In this document: piece after piece, positions 11,849 to 24,424 of the stretch
How the letters are laid out: every line of letters starts with the position of its first letter
Numbering within the stretch: position 1 is the stretch's first letter
DNA from: Favolaschia claudopus
Taxonomy: Eukaryota > Basidiomycota > Agaricomycetes > Agaricales > Mycenaceae
DNA length: 64,000 nt
NCBI GenBank assembly: GCA_037176885.1
Contig: JAWWNJ010000002.1
Location: forward strand, 1,302,001 to 1,366,000
Direction of reading: 5' to 3'
The notes under the pieces: model-generated
Told to the model about the DNA's origin: nothing
Databases searched by the model: none
The model's input: the letters and a program-made list of their open reading frames with translations, nothing else
Made by a program: the position numbers and the translations under genes

Positions 11849-14721
11849 ATGGCTACCGCAGCGCTATTCTCTCGTCTGCAGCTTGCTGCTGCCCTGCTAG
11901 GTATGGAACATTATCGCACCTGTTTCAGCGAGTTTGCGAGAGCTTAGGTTTTCGAAGAATATGACAACGACCCTGACAATCCGGACGCGCCGTACCGTTC
12001 AGCACAAGAAAGTGCCATATTCGCCAACTTCAGACGGGCCCAGCAATCTCAGACACAACTCGCTGCAGCCGACGCCGTAGCCCGCAAAAGTGACTACCTC
12101 GGCGTTGCACTCCCCACTGAAACGGGTAGTTTGAATGGTCGCGAGTCCGTACTGGATGGACGGAGATCCAGAGGGTCTCTGAATATCCTGCGGAATCCCT
12201 TCGGAGCAGAAGAGGCTGGGGATTACGAGGACGAGGACGAAGAGCCGGAGGAACATGAGGTCGAGGTCGATCTCTCTTCTTGGGGAATCGACGCTTTCAT
12301 GCCAAAAGAGAAGGAACCGAAGTCCAAACGCAGGTCGCGCAGTTCCACTCTCCAGCTTCCCAACCCGCACCCCGTGCAGTCGGTCCGTGAGGGTTCTGTA
12401 CGCCATACGACAAGGTCCATGAGCGTTGGCAATCTAGACAATTTGACGAATGCAATGGCCGAAGAAACTCGAAGGAAGTCCTTTGCCTCGCCTCTCGATC
12501 TGGAAAACATGGAGTCCGTTCCACTTCAGCGACAACGAGTAACTTCGCAACCCTTGCCAGACTCCGTTCCGTTCCCTACCGGCTCAGTTCGTTCCCCTTC
12601 CCCACAGCCAAGACAGAATGATTTCCGGTCCTCTGTCTTCACGTCGAAATTCGACCCAAACTCTCAGCCCGCATTCGATCGACAATACTCGTCCAGCAGC
12701 ATGGATCCCAGACCCTTTCCAGTTGATGATGAATCGGGTCCTCGACCACGCGCGATTTCCAGTAGTAGCATGAATCTGCTTGACGAAAACAATCCGTTTG
12801 CACTACGACCCCCCAGCATGATGTCGAAGTTCGATCCCAAAGGCGCCGCTCATGCTCGTACTATATCAACCGCGTCTATGGAACGCGAATGATGCTGGAC
12901 GACGCCTCCGTGATGACGGGTCAAGGCCGGGAACGCCGCTATTCTACGATGGAACTGTTGCGCCCGAAAATCCTTGTAATGCCCAGTCCTCTGCAATCTA
13001 CATCCAATGTCATTCCGTCTTCGCAAACTCGAGATGGCTTCCTTGTCTCTGCGGATCCTCCACTCCCTCCAGGTGCTCGATCAACGCGACGTTCATCTCA
13101 CGCGCTTGATCCTTCGTCCCTCTTCTGCGCCACCCACTGCATCCAACCTCTTCACTCCAATCCGCGGATGAATTTGACTCTGTCTCAATTGACATTCCGC
13201 AACACCTTACTTGTAGACGGACACAGAGATGTAACTTATGCCGACATTGATGATAACGTGCAGCGGGCTACCGGAGGACGGTATGCAGGTGCAACAGACT
13301 CTGCCGCCGGAGAACGAAGGAATTCCTCAATTCTCGTTACCCGCTGACGAACAGTCGAAACCCAACCGGCCTGCAGGCAAGCTTCTTGGAAAGAGTCTCA
13401 TTGATGATCTTGAAAATCGCAAGGCTGAGATGAGATCAAAATCACGGTAATACATGCAAATGTCCTCAGGTCAATTTTCCTAACCACCTTGACTAGGGTT
13501 TTCACTGGCGACGAGCGTCCTTCAATGATGGCACGCCCTCAAACCCAGCGCCGCAGTACGCTTATAGATCCAGCGTCGTTACAGGCCCGTCCCGATTCCT
13601 CCGGCCGACCTTCGACGCAGCATATGGACTCCTTCGGCTCACAAGGTCGAAGAAATTCCCAGCCTCTGCTCAATTTTGAAGAGGACGATAAGATGCTGCG
13701 TCCTGGACTCGGAAGCCGCGCCCCTACCAGTCGTTCTGTATTTGGTGTCGACACACTGTGGGAACGCGAACTTGCCAAATTGAAGGATATCGAGGCCCAA
13801 GAGAAAGCTGACGAAGAGCTGCGGAAAGCAGCGGAGGAAAAAGCGGAGATGAAACGAGGCAGGAAGAAACGGAAGGGAAAAGGCAAAGCTACAGAGGAGT
13901 CGCCTGTGGCTGCAATGCCCGAGGCGATGAGCACTTCTGAATCGGTTTCAAATCAACCTCGGATGGACGAAGGGCCTCCAATTTTACCAGCGATCCCTTC
14001 GGCTCCGCGAAGACCTCCCCCAGTTAATGATGATTCTGACAGCGAAGAAAGTGACGCTGCTGGGCCTTCACAACGGCCAGAGAACGCTCGTGATGGCTGG
14101 TCGTCGGAGGAAGAAGCGGGCGGTCCCACTCGTACAACTGGGACGGGCCCGCGGTACCCAAAGAAGGCTCAGAAACCTATTCGCCAACTGCACGACGATG
14201 ACAGTGAAGAGGACCTGCCGCTTGCTGCGACAATCGATCGTGCTGCACAGCGAGCAACGCAGCTCCAGACATCTCCAGACTCGGACGAGGAGCAGCCTTT
14301 GTCGGTTCTTCTTCAGAAAACCAAGCTCAGTCTCCCCTCTATCAACTTTGACCGACGGTCCGAGTCGCGACACGACGAGGACGAGGACGACCAGCCCCTC
14401 GGTTTGCGCGCATCGCGAGTCTTACCTTCGATGTCTGGACATGGAGGCGACGACGATGATATGCCTCTGGCTTATCACCCTGAACAGCAGCGCCGCTCTC
14501 AGTTCAATATGATGGCACAAGCGCAGGCCCAGCACCAACATATGATGATGCAGGCTCAGATGCACCAAAGCATGTTCTTTCAACAACCGATGATGGGATC
14601 TGGTTTCTTTGGTCCCCCGATGATGATGCAGCCTCCTGTGGCTCCTTCCCTAGCATCGCTACACGATGAAGCCAAGTATGGTGCGGTCGACAAGTGGAGG
14701 AGAGATGTGGCAGAGGTTTAG
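11849..14721 (+). CDS. Large disordered protein of unknown function, with reading-frame discontinuities
   Basis: Start MATAALFSRLQLAAALL at 11849. A short intron leads into an EYDNDPDNPDAPYRSAQESA segment. The rest is mostly low-complexity S/P/R/D-rich sequence with an acidic block (DYEDEDEEPEEHEVEVD), a coiled segment (WERELAKLKDIEAQEKADEE) followed by KRGRKKRKGKGK, which looks like a nuclear localisation signal. Near the end are four spaced acidic-xPL motifs (EEDLPLAA, DEEQPLSV, EDDQPLGL, DDDMPLAY at 14.21-14.47 kb) and an M/Q-rich tail. I do not recognise the family. Coding frame steps by one base near 12,880, again near 13,130-13,160 and again near 13,215-13,290, returning to the starting frame. 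No convincing introns fix all three steps. An intron at about 13,449-13,496 is clean. Ends WRRDVAEV at 14721. Confidence 0.7.
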
Positions 14722-14890
14722 CGTCTCTGTTCCCGTTGTTACTTCGTGGAACTCTGTTATTTACTCTACTCCATACCCGTAATGATCAGTCAATTTTGCT
14801 CGTAGATACACAATATAAATCCATGGAAATCCTTATGAGATATGGTCCAGCCAGCGAAACCCACCGTCCAACATTATTGGTCCTTCTAGC

Positions 14891-17821
14891 TCACAGCTTC
14901 GCGACAACGGGTTGACGTCCTCGCTTCTCCCACTCAAGGCGGGCCACGGTGCGCAGGTGACCTTTGATGATTTTGCCAGCAGCATTATGTGGAAGTAGTT
15001 CTTGAAAAATGATCAAGACGGGGACCGCGAACTTGGGCAAGCTGATGACAGACATATCAGCGACTTGCCCATCAGTATGCGTTCAATTGACACTTACCGA
15101 CTGCGTGCTAAAGCCATGAGGGCTTTTTCCGTTACCTTGGCCCGATGATCTGCTTGAACGGACACCACAGCAGCGACTAATTCTCCGAGTTTCTCATCCG
15201 GTACTGCGACCGCAGCCACTTCCATAACCCCATCCATGAAAAGCGCATTCTCGACTGTTGTCGAGTCGATATTTTCACCCCCACGGATGATAATATCTTT
15301 GACTGCAGGGAATTGAGGTTCATGAGGCGGTCGATACCACTAAGACTTACTTCGGTCGCGTATGTAGAGGAAGCCATGTTCGTCCAAGAGACCTATATCT
15401 CCGCTCATGAGCCATCCATCCTTGGTGACTACCTTGTCGGTAGCCGCTATCGGGTTCTGTCAACAGCTGCAAGTGTTGCGTTATTGTCGCAAAATTTACC
15501 TTGATCCCGCCAGTAACCTTTCATCACGTTTGGGCCCCGAATCCATATCTCACCTAGCTCCCCGCGAGGCATGATCTTTCCATCCTTGACGATGAGAAAA
15601 TCGTTGACTGGTGCAGGCAGACCCCTGAATCACCCCAGGTGATTTTGTATTGTTTAGATCAAAGCGACAGATGAAGCAACGTACGTCGAAGTTGGGTGGG
15701 TTTCGTAGTCCTCTCCGGCTATAGAACGTTATCGAAGTCGTTCTCATCGAAAAACACAAGACCGACCGATTGAAGCAGCGAGACTGTTGCATTCCGTCAT
15801 GCCATACCTGTTCGGAGTTGTTTCATTTGCCAGTCACAACTCCTTCATCAGACATACCCTTGAGCCCTGCAAATTTGCGTCAAAACTTCAGTGATGCAGC
15901 CCGTGAAAAAACGGACAGCATGGTGTTAGGGAAGACTGCCCGCGCTCTCGAAGTGAGCACGGCGGCGGCAGCGGCACCACCATGCGACATCATCTCAAGC
16001 CCGGTGTAGCCCTTGAGCTCGCTCTCGATTAGGTCGACAGACATGGAAGGGACTCTGTCGAAAGTCAGGGAAATTATTTGGTAAAAGCGGAAACTGCGCA
16101 CCCTCCGGTAGTCGTCAGTTTCTCGCGACGGATCAATCTGGGCAACGAGTCAGCACGGAAACTCGCTATTCGTTATTCTTACTGGGCGGCTTCCTTGGGA
16201 TTCCACTTCCGTGTGAGAGCTACTTTTGCTCCCGCCAATGTGGACGACATCTGTCAAGTCTGAGCTGGATGTCGACGAAGAAAGAAGAATTATGTCACCA
16301 ACTGAGAGGATAACTGGTCGAGTATAGAACGGTGTCAAGAGTAGAACAGAATTTCCGAGCTAGAGCTTACCCCCTTGAAGGACACGTTAATTTAAGAGCA
16401 GCAAACGCATGGGTATAACGACATACCGTGACGTGGAACAAAGGCACCTAGAGGATAAGAGACTTAAGCAATAGATGGCATCGTATGTGGGAGAAACAAA
16501 CAGCAATTAAGACCCCCTGTTGGGGATCTTGAGGTGTTGGAGCAGGGATATCTTCACCGCGTCTGAGTAAGGCTCTGCGTTTGGCGACAATTGTCTGGAA
16601 TGCGTGTTACGAACATTCGTTACTTTGCATTGTTTCTCCTTGGGAGAACAAAACTCACGTTGATTGGATTTGTGAGAAATTGACGTTGAGTGCTCAAAAC
16701 GCCCTCTTGTAAAAACGTTGAATTACATGTGGAAGGAAAAGCCAGGAACGTACTCGGCAGACCAGTTGTGCCAGAAGTGAAAAAGATAACACAGTCGTCC
16801 TCGGGCGCGACCTTCGGATCGTCTTGGATTACCTTGCGTGGGTCTCCATTATAGGATTCGAGTACATGCTGCCAGGGTTGCATTCCTTTCCATTGTCCTT
16901 TGCCTTCATGACTTTCCAATACGACCACTTTCGGTCCCCCAGCCAGCTTCTGTAACTCAGGTTCAAGTCGGTCCGCCTGTATGAGATTAGTTTTGCACTG
17001 AGAGGAGATTCCTTGGTTTTTACCCTTTCTGAGTCGAGCATGATCAGCTTGCATTGCGTGAGATTCAGGCAATGAAGCAGAGGTCCGTTGGGGAGCCACC
17101 TGAAATAAATTTAGAGAGTCGTTACTCTACCGTGATTTCAAACTTACGCATTGGCGAGCACTGGCACAGCTCCCAGAAGTTCTGTAGGCAGGCGAACAAG
17201 TAAGCCAAAGAAAAATTTCACCGAAGGAGCGGATAGACTGACGGCAGGCCCAAAAGGCAACGATGTATTCCGGATAATTGCGAGAGCAGATAGCGATTCT
17301 GTCTCCTGTGATTTCCGATCGAATCGTAAGCTATATGGAAGTTGTTGAAAACACTAGCCTTTCGTCACGCCAAATACGTCCTTGAATACTGCAGCAGCCT
17401 TCAAAGACCGAATGAATGTTTCTTTATATGTGTATCTCTGGTTCTCGAACACGAGATAAGTTCTGTCCTGTTGGATTATGAGTGAAAGTTAGGGGAAGAA
17501 GGAGAAGAGACTACGAACGGCATAGATTTGGGACGTCCCCAGCCAGAATATACGGGTGCTCGGCCACTGATTCTTGTATACTCGTTGTACTCTCCCGTCG
17601 ATGACGCGCGTTTCCAAAACAAGAATGTCGCCTAGTTCCCGTTTTTAGTGTTTGCCTATTAATGGACCCTGTTCTGGTTAATTCACCTGGAGATTGGCCG
17701 GGAGCACAGAGAAGGGCTTCGACTAGAAAACAGCGATGAGCCCATCGGGAGAGTGTGGTAGAAATATATGGCAATGGCTACCTTCTGCGAGAGTGCGCTT
17801 CGGAATCCAAGGGGTGGACAT
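14891..17821 (-). CDS. AMP-dependent acyl-CoA synthetase, probably peroxisomal (C-terminal AKL)
   Basis: Start [13 protein letters not shown] at 17821; many small exons. The AMP-binding signature is [20 protein letters not shown], split by an intron near 16.75 kb. Substrate-entry sequence LFHVTGNTS follows. The C-terminal domain carries [40 protein letters not shown] and the catalytic-lysine region [14 protein letters not shown]. The enzyme would activate a carboxylic acid to an acyl-AMP and then the CoA thioester. The protein ends QPVVAKL, and AKL fits the peroxisomal PTS1 consensus (S/A/C)(K/R/H)(L/M). Substrate is not predictable; medium/long-chain fatty acid, 4-coumarate-like and other acids all fit. 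Stop at 14891-14893. It is divergent from the RING gene, with about 210 bp between starts. Confidence 0.85.
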
Positions 17822-18031
17822 GGTAAAGGTTCAAGGAACAAAGTCTCCGTCGATTGCCAGTGCATGTCTGATTTCAGGAGGGTGCCTTCCTCTCGGTCCG
17901 AACAAACTGCCGGAACCGAGTCACGCGACCGTGACAGGAGAATTTCCCTGAGTTTGACAGAAATTGAATTACGTACGGAGAGTATACGCGGCGCGACGCG
18001 TATCGACTAGGTATCCTTCCCAAGTACTTCC

Positions 18032-19046
18032 ATGGCAGACTTGCAGTCCCTTTTCGCCGCCGCGCCTCAGGACGCCGCCAGCCTTAACCAACTTCGCGAG
18101 CGTATTTCTCAGATAGTCTCTGATGCTATTGCTCGTGGCGAAAATCCTGGAGCACACTTATCCCCCGAGTGAGTGTAATCCTCCGTCGCGGCGTTCACCA
18201 ATCGACTGCGTTCAGACAGAGCCGCTCACTCACCGACCGCCTACCTCGTCTGACTGAGGACCAGGTCCGCGACTTAGGTCACCACGGCAAGCATTCCGTA
18301 GCCTGCAAGTTGTTTCATCCACTGAGTGACGCGGAAACCTTTGAATAGACTCACTCTGCCCCATATGCTTCACTCCCTTTGCCGCCATCCTAGCCGAGGA
18401 GGAAACAGCGCTTGCCATGGATTCACCCGCATACCCCGCTGACGAACTCGGCGTCACTAAACTCGCTGAAACCTGGCAATGCGGACATCTGTTCTGTCGG
18501 AGAGAGTCCGTACTAGTTCTAGCTCTGCACACTGCCTTGCTCTGAACGGTTTCCAGTATATCCAAATGGATTCGAGGCGGGGTGCGTACCGGCGGAAATT
18601 TTTCCGACATCTTTGTTACTCCCACTGATGCATAGCGGATCAAAATTAGCATGGGTCGTGCCCAATGTGCCGCCGCACACTGGCAGAACAGTCGGATGCG
18701 ACAGGGAGATCCACTCAATCTGAAGAACCCAATACAAGCCCAGAAGACGCGGAGTTACTGACCCGGATCCGAACTCATATGGAAGAACTGCACAGCAGCG
18801 GCGCAGTCCCGTACGTCGACCTGGATGGTGACTTTGTGGGTTATGGAGATCCCGTTTATGTCCCAGCGGGAGGTTATGACGAGGACAGGAGTGAGTTTTC
18901 TGGCATGTACTCTTGAAATACATACAGATGATTATGCAACAATGTGCTACGATGGTTCAATGAACTGTGCCCAGCAACCAACGAGAAGTAGCAACCAACG
19001 TTCGGGCTACCGACAATCAGAAATATATTCCTTAAATATAGTTTAG
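18032..19046 (+). CDS. RING (C3HC4) zinc-finger protein, probable E3 ubiquitin ligase
   Basis: Start MADLQSLFAAAPQDAASLNQ at 18032. A helical N-terminal part (LRERISQIVSDAIARGENPG) joins through an intron of about 50 nt to QSRSLTDRLPRLTEDQVRDL. The RING is assembled from three exons: LCPICFTPFAAILAEEE, then WQCGHLFCRRD, then ISKWIRGGHGSCPMCRRTLA. This gives Cys-X2-Cys, Cys-X-His-X2-Cys and Cys-X2-Cys ligands, with an unusually long first loop containing ALAMDSPAYPADELGVT. A tail with GAVPYVDLDGDFVGYGDP follows. The stop at 19044-19046 comes after a short last exon whose acceptor is inferred. The RING implies E2 recruitment; substrates are unknown. The first exon junction around 18.27-18.35 kb is uncertain. 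Confidence 0.8.
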
Positions 19047-19139
19047 TAACATAGTGTGTCTTGGTCCGTTATGAGGTAGAATGAGTGGATCGTGGTGGTG
19101 TATCAAGAAAGCAAAGCAAGAAAGACCGCGGCACAAAGC

Positions 19140-22100
19140 TCAGTTCCTCCTGCACAATCTGAAGAGATTCCGCTTGAAGAAGTAGAACAAGCACTGCGAG
19201 AAGAAAACAGATGAGGACCTCGACACCGTCTCAATAAAAACAGACACGTACCCCGGCGAATCGTACAAGCGACAGGCCGAATGTCGAGTACAGAATGATT
19301 GCAAAGTAAACATTTTGCTTTTTCTGGAGCTGCTGCTCGTTCGTCTCAAAGTCCGTGCTTTGTAATCCGTTCAAATTTTCAATGGCAATGGCGAGGGTGG
19401 CGTTGCTCAACATCCAGGCGGCAACGAGACGAGTACGGAATGTTTCTAGTAAGATTCACAGATGAGCACGATACTGCAGCAAACAAAAAAAAATTGGCTC
19501 ACTGTTCTCGTCATCCATGGTTGGCTTCTCTGGTACCTCTTTCACTTCCACTTTAGTGATGGCGCGAGTGACAGTCTCCTTGAAGGCGGCATCGACGTCT
19601 TCCTGCTTATGCGCAACGTCCTCCACGACAGCTTCTGTATCATTCTTCTTTGTCGAAACGGAAGGGAGCGCTTCCGCCTTGTCACTACCCTTTGTACCCC
19701 ACGATACGTCGTGCAAGTTACAGAATGCGTAGACGTTAAGAACATTTGTGAAGCTGGGTGCGAGACAGAGGTACTGCAGGAAGGACGAGAACAAGTGCCA
19801 GGGATCGCGGTACAAGAACGAAGCAGCGAAGTATATACCTGAACACCAAATTCAGTCCAGGACGAGCCAAGTAGAATGAAAAGCTATCTTACCAAACGTG
19901 GATACCATTGCAGCTATCAGAGCACCTACAGGCGGCTTGAAGAAAGTGGCGATGACTTCACTCGTAGTTTTGTTCGCCAGTTCTTTCGGAATATTGGCGA
20001 AAGCCTTGCCCGTGAGCCAGAAAGAGCAGACAAGGAGATAAACCGCGAGGAAGGCATAAACCCATAGCGTTAACGTATATGCAAAACGTTCACCCTTTGG
20101 TCGATTACCTAGGGCAAGAACGAACTGCAATGCGAGGAAGGACAGATAAAGCCATTTGAATCCATTGTTAACCCAATGCGTGATAGAAGCCGTGCCGAAA
20201 ATGATGATTCCTTGGCCAGGGAGGAGGTCGATAATGATGGAGAACGTGAGCCAAAGATTAGCCAGGGCAAACCAGGAGAAGATGAGGGAGAAGATGTTGT
20301 ACTGACAAAAGATGAGTATTGACTGGATGGCGAGGATAAGCAAACACGTACAATAGCCTGGATATGGAGGAAGAACATGCGCAGAATACCGTGGCCAGAT
20401 TTGTAGAACATGAAGAAATTGACGAGGGCGTAGACCGAGGCAGCGAAAGAACCATTCAACCACCGACGACGTTGACCGATAAGCTCTACAGCGGTTTCGG
20501 GTACATCCGTCTCAGCCTTGCTGGGTTTGACATAGGTTAGCGTCCACCTATCGCCAGCCTTGGCCACAAGCTCGAAACAGAGGATACGATCCTCAGCCAA
20601 GAACATGTTTTTGGTGAAAATGTTCATTCCGTAGATACCCTTGGGTCCCAAACGGTCCGCCAACGAGTGATCACCGTGGAAGTACTGTTCGAGAGGTCGT
20701 CCCAGAATAGCGCGGTAACGGTATGCCGAAAAGGCACCGGGGAGCACAGAGACGTAGCCAAAGCTGCTTTCCAGAGGCTTATCCAAGATGTTGGACATCT
20801 TGTACTCGAAGTTCTGAGCCGCGACAAGAGGATTGAGGAGCTTCTTGCCGCCCTTGATCATGGCGTGAATTTCACCACAGCAACCACCGAGGTTGGGGTC
20901 ATTGTAGAATGCCTCCCACAGGTAGTAAATAGACTTGTGGCCGGGCTTGGTACCTGCGTCAATGAGGACACATGTCTCTGGCTGCATTGCCGAGTGATGA
21001 GTATCGCAGATACGAAAAGCATTGCGAAGACCGTACCTGTAGCATACGACCAATAGCGTTGAAAAGCCAACGGTGAGAGTTGATTTTCTTTTGATTTTTC
21101 GCCTTAAGAACGAAGATAATCTGTACCGGGACAAGGTTGTTGGCGTCACCAGCTTGTGGCAGCACAAGCTGAGGTGTGGTATCGATCGACAGCTGAGTGG
21201 TATACTGCAGACACACGCATAAGCCTCACGACTGAAGAATTCGCTGAGAGCTTTACCTCGAAGATGTGTGCGACGGTCGGTTTATCGTTGATGTCCTTTT
21301 TCATGACACCATCCTGGTACACTCCGACAGTGGCCAGAATATCGAGCACGCTCTTGTCCATGCTGTCAAGACCATCTACAATGAGAGCGACGGTGATTCT
21401 CTGCCAGCCAGGGTTACCCTCTTCTGCAGTACGACGCCAGTATTTGGACTGCTTGGTTTTGCAAATATCACGAATGTTGAGCATGACACCGTGGAGTGTG
21501 CGGGCATAAAGAGTCTTGTCCTCATTGTATGAGGTGACAGCAATGAGCAATTCAGTTTGGCGGTTGTACATTTTAGTACGGAGAGAATAGCCTAAGGGAT
21601 GTAAAGTTTAGCAGACAGCAAGCATGTTGCAATTGAATGCCTTACCATTTGCCTCGTTAAACTCATCGGGATCTACTGTAGCGGCAGTATAACGCATGTG
21701 TGAGAACTCAGTAGTGTTTGTCTGGCGGAAGTTGCCCTCGATGGCGCTATAGACGGCAGTGGGAACCGGATACTCGGTGATCCAGTTGCCATTGGTGAGC
21801 TTGACCTTCCTGGTGACACCCCGGTCGCGCTTGATGGTCTGACGACGACGCCAGGCGCTATCAACACCGGTGGTAGAAGTAGAAACGACTGAGCCCGGGC
21901 GTCCTCCCTGATAGGGGTCGCCATAGGCGTTGGGGTCGACAGGGCTGCAAAGGCAATTGAGTTGGGCATTCAAGTGATACATTGGCGACAAATGACGCAC
22001 CCTGGGGGGTAGAAACCACCAGTAAACGACTCGCCGCCTGCAAGAGGCTGCTTCTCAATGAACTCATCGTCCTCGTACTGGTGGTCTTGATGAAAATCTT

Positions 22101-22236
22101 GGGTCATACCGAGCGAAGTAGAGCTCTCGTATGGTCTCGGGTAGTGCTCTTCAGACGGTTCTGCGAAATGGGGACGAGGGTTGGCGAAGGGATCTCCATA
22201 GGACGAGTTGGAAGAAGGCAACGGCGGTCTATCCAT
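19140..22236 (-). CDS. Chitin synthase, division 1 (class I-III type)
   Basis: Start [20 protein letters not shown] at 22236. A cytosolic disordered N-terminus is followed by [20 protein letters not shown] and the glycosyltransferase-2 core: [54 protein letters not shown], the EDR motif in [12 protein letters not shown], and the product-binding QRRRW in [14 protein letters not shown]. After this come multiple membrane segments ([35 protein letters not shown] and others) and [19 protein letters not shown], typical of division-1 enzymes. It ends in a short exon, [12 protein letters not shown], stop at 19140. The enzyme polymerises UDP-GlcNAc into chitin at the plasma membrane. Introns are few and short. 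Class within division 1 was not resolved. Confidence 0.95.
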
Positions 22237-22946
22237 GGTGGAAGAAGGAAGGATGAAGAAAGAGAAAGTGGAAGCTAAGAGTGAGGCGTGCCGCTTAACT
22301 GGACCCTTTAAGGTTATTTGGCCCGCAATCGGAGTCAAACACCGCGCGCCAGCACCGCCCAGCGTCACTGACGACCAATTCAATTATCCCTGTCACATCC
22401 CGCCGTCCCTTTCGTTGCGAAACCCACCCTATTCAACTCAGGGCCTTGTCTACCATTTTTCTGCTAGCAATCAACCCGTTTGCAACAGTCTCAGAGACAA
22501 AGAATCAAGGACTCGGAACACTGAGCGGTCTGCGGTACGAATCACGGTGACATTTATTGCGGTACGAATGTCGTGGCGCTGTACACAGAAAATTGCATTT
22601 GCGTTCCTCACCGCAGTTCACTGCCTCTGCTCTTGGTCGAGGCAGCAACTGAAGTCAAACAGTCAGCGTGGTAAAACCTTCCGTGCTTCTTTCGCTTCAC
22701 CCCAGCCTGAGTCAATAAGCGCGCGTTCTGCCAGAACTTTTACGAATCAGCGCTTCAGCGCCCATGTATGCGCCCAAGACATATTCAAGCTCGGTCGACT
22801 CGGCTTTTTTCCATCTTTTTCTTATGTGATGTCAAAATGACATTCAATCGCATCCGAGTCGAAGCCAAGTCAAAGTTTGGTCAAAGCTAACGTTAAAGCC
22901 TTCAAAGTTATTCTCAACAATCCACACAATTTCTGTGCAAGCCCCC
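22237..22946. other. Divergent intergenic region between chitin synthase and GST genes
   Basis: About 710 bp between two start codons pointing away from each other. It must hold both promoters. I see no clear TATA box, repeat or RNA gene. A long open frame on the plus strand (about 22.2-22.8 kb) has no protein-like composition and overlaps the chitin synthase start, so it is not called. Confidence 0.5.
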
Positions 22947-24424
22947 ATGTCAGTCATAATCTATCGCTACGACACCTCCCCGTTCAGCATCAAGGTATCT
23001 ATGGGTATCACAGTTCATCGTGATTCGTCGATTCCCAAACTTTCCAGATCGATAATGTCCTACTTCTCAAAAACATCCAGCACGAGAAAGTCAATGTGAT
23101 TCAAAAATCCCGGTGCTGTCCTTCAATCGAAGACAATAACAGTGGGCTCTAGGTAGCAAACATCCTTCCTCGCCCCGAAATAACCGACCTTCTTGGCGTC
23201 ACTCATCGACGCATCCCGATCCTCGCCATCGGGAACGACATCTACTGCGATACAAGGTCAACATTCCCAGCTTTGAGTCGCAATCTCCATGAATCGACGT
23301 TTTTTGCAGTCTCATAGCCTCTGCACTAGAGCGCCGATTCCCAGCTGCCAAGGGTTATGGCACCATTTTCCCCAAGAAACTCGGAGGAGGTGCAGACACT
23401 GGCCTCATCAAGGCAAACTCAACAACTCCTGCATACACCTGAGCTGAAATCGACTGATTTCCAGGCTTTTACTCTGAACTGGATCGACACGATTGTGTTC
23501 GGTTTGGGTGTCCGTCTCGTACCTTGGGACTCGCTCCCACCCGCATTTCTTGAGGATAGAAAAGGGGTATGGCAGTCCGTGCACTGTACTTCTCCAAGCT
23601 AGAAATTGGTAGATAATGCCCAGTGGGGCTATCGACATGGAAGCAGCGAACGCAGGCAGAGGAAATGCCCTTAGTGCGCTTTCCAGTAATTTGGTTGGTT
23701 CACCATTCTCAACCGAATATAGTGGTGTTAAATTCTTGATAGGCCCTCCTTGAGGAACAGGTAAGATCGCTACAACTACTGCTTGCCTGTACCCTCATTG
23801 TTTCTCCCTGTACTCAGTTAACTGACGGGCGTGAATGGTTATTCGAGACAGAACGTCCATCCCTAGCAGATATCACCTTGCATGTCTTACTCGGGTGGAT
23901 GAAACAGCGCAACCTTCCTGGCGTCGACTCACTCTTGGATGCTAACACGTTTCCTCAAGTTGTACAAGTCAGTTTCGCTCGATCGAGAGATGTAGTCGTT
24001 TTGAAGTGACATAATGACAGTGGCTCGCGCGAATGACTCAGCATGTCGACACCCACAAGCAGGGCAAGCCCGCTGTCCTCGAACTCAAGGGCGAAGAAGC
24101 TGCTAAACACATAGTTGCGGCTGACTTCGAGCCCTACAGCGTTGTCGGTTTTGACGAGCGTGAAGCCGAGCGCCTCAAACTAAAGGCAGGGGACGAAGTC
24201 TCGATAACTCGCGATGATTATGGCGGTCAGTTTGATAAGTTCGCTTTGGTCTTCCTTGGAATTTGAATCCTTTTGCAGCACACATTTGGGGCACGGCAGG
24301 AAAACTCGTGGCATTGAACAAGGAAGAGTTTGTTCTGGAGACCAAGGGGTCTGCAGGTCTTATTCGTTGCCATTTCCCGCGTCTAGGATACTCAGTGAAG
24401 CTCGGTTCACAATTGAAAGCATGA
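22947..24424 (+). CDS. Glutathione S-transferase-like protein (basidiomycete type) with C-terminal extension
   Basis: Start MSVIIYRYDTSPFSIK at 22947. After an intron comes IDNVLLLKNIQHEKVNV, then LPRPEITDLLGVTHRRIPIL, AIGNDIYCDT and SLIASALERRFPAAKGYGTI. This is a thioredoxin-fold GST N-terminal domain, with the RYD..PFS segment in the glutathione-contact position. The helical part includes LGVRLVPWDSLPPAFLEDRK and later RPSLADITLHVLLGWMKQRN. A further C-terminal part (AADFEPYSVVGFDEREAERL, then RCHFPRLGYSVKLGSQLKA) looks like a small beta-rich add-on, rather than part of a classic GST. Stop at 24422-24424. Six or more short introns are present and several junctions in 23.4-23.85 kb are uncertain. 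Enzymatic activity is unproven. Confidence 0.75.

Noticed and set aside
18230..18718. 162-codon minus-strand frame across the RING gene
   Set aside because: Shadow of the RING exons; the plus strand shows proper zinc ligands and splice sites.
22208..22840. 210-codon open frame on the plus strand upstream of the GST gene
   Set aside because: It overlaps the start of chitin synthase on the other strand, has no recognisable motif and its composition is not protein-like.
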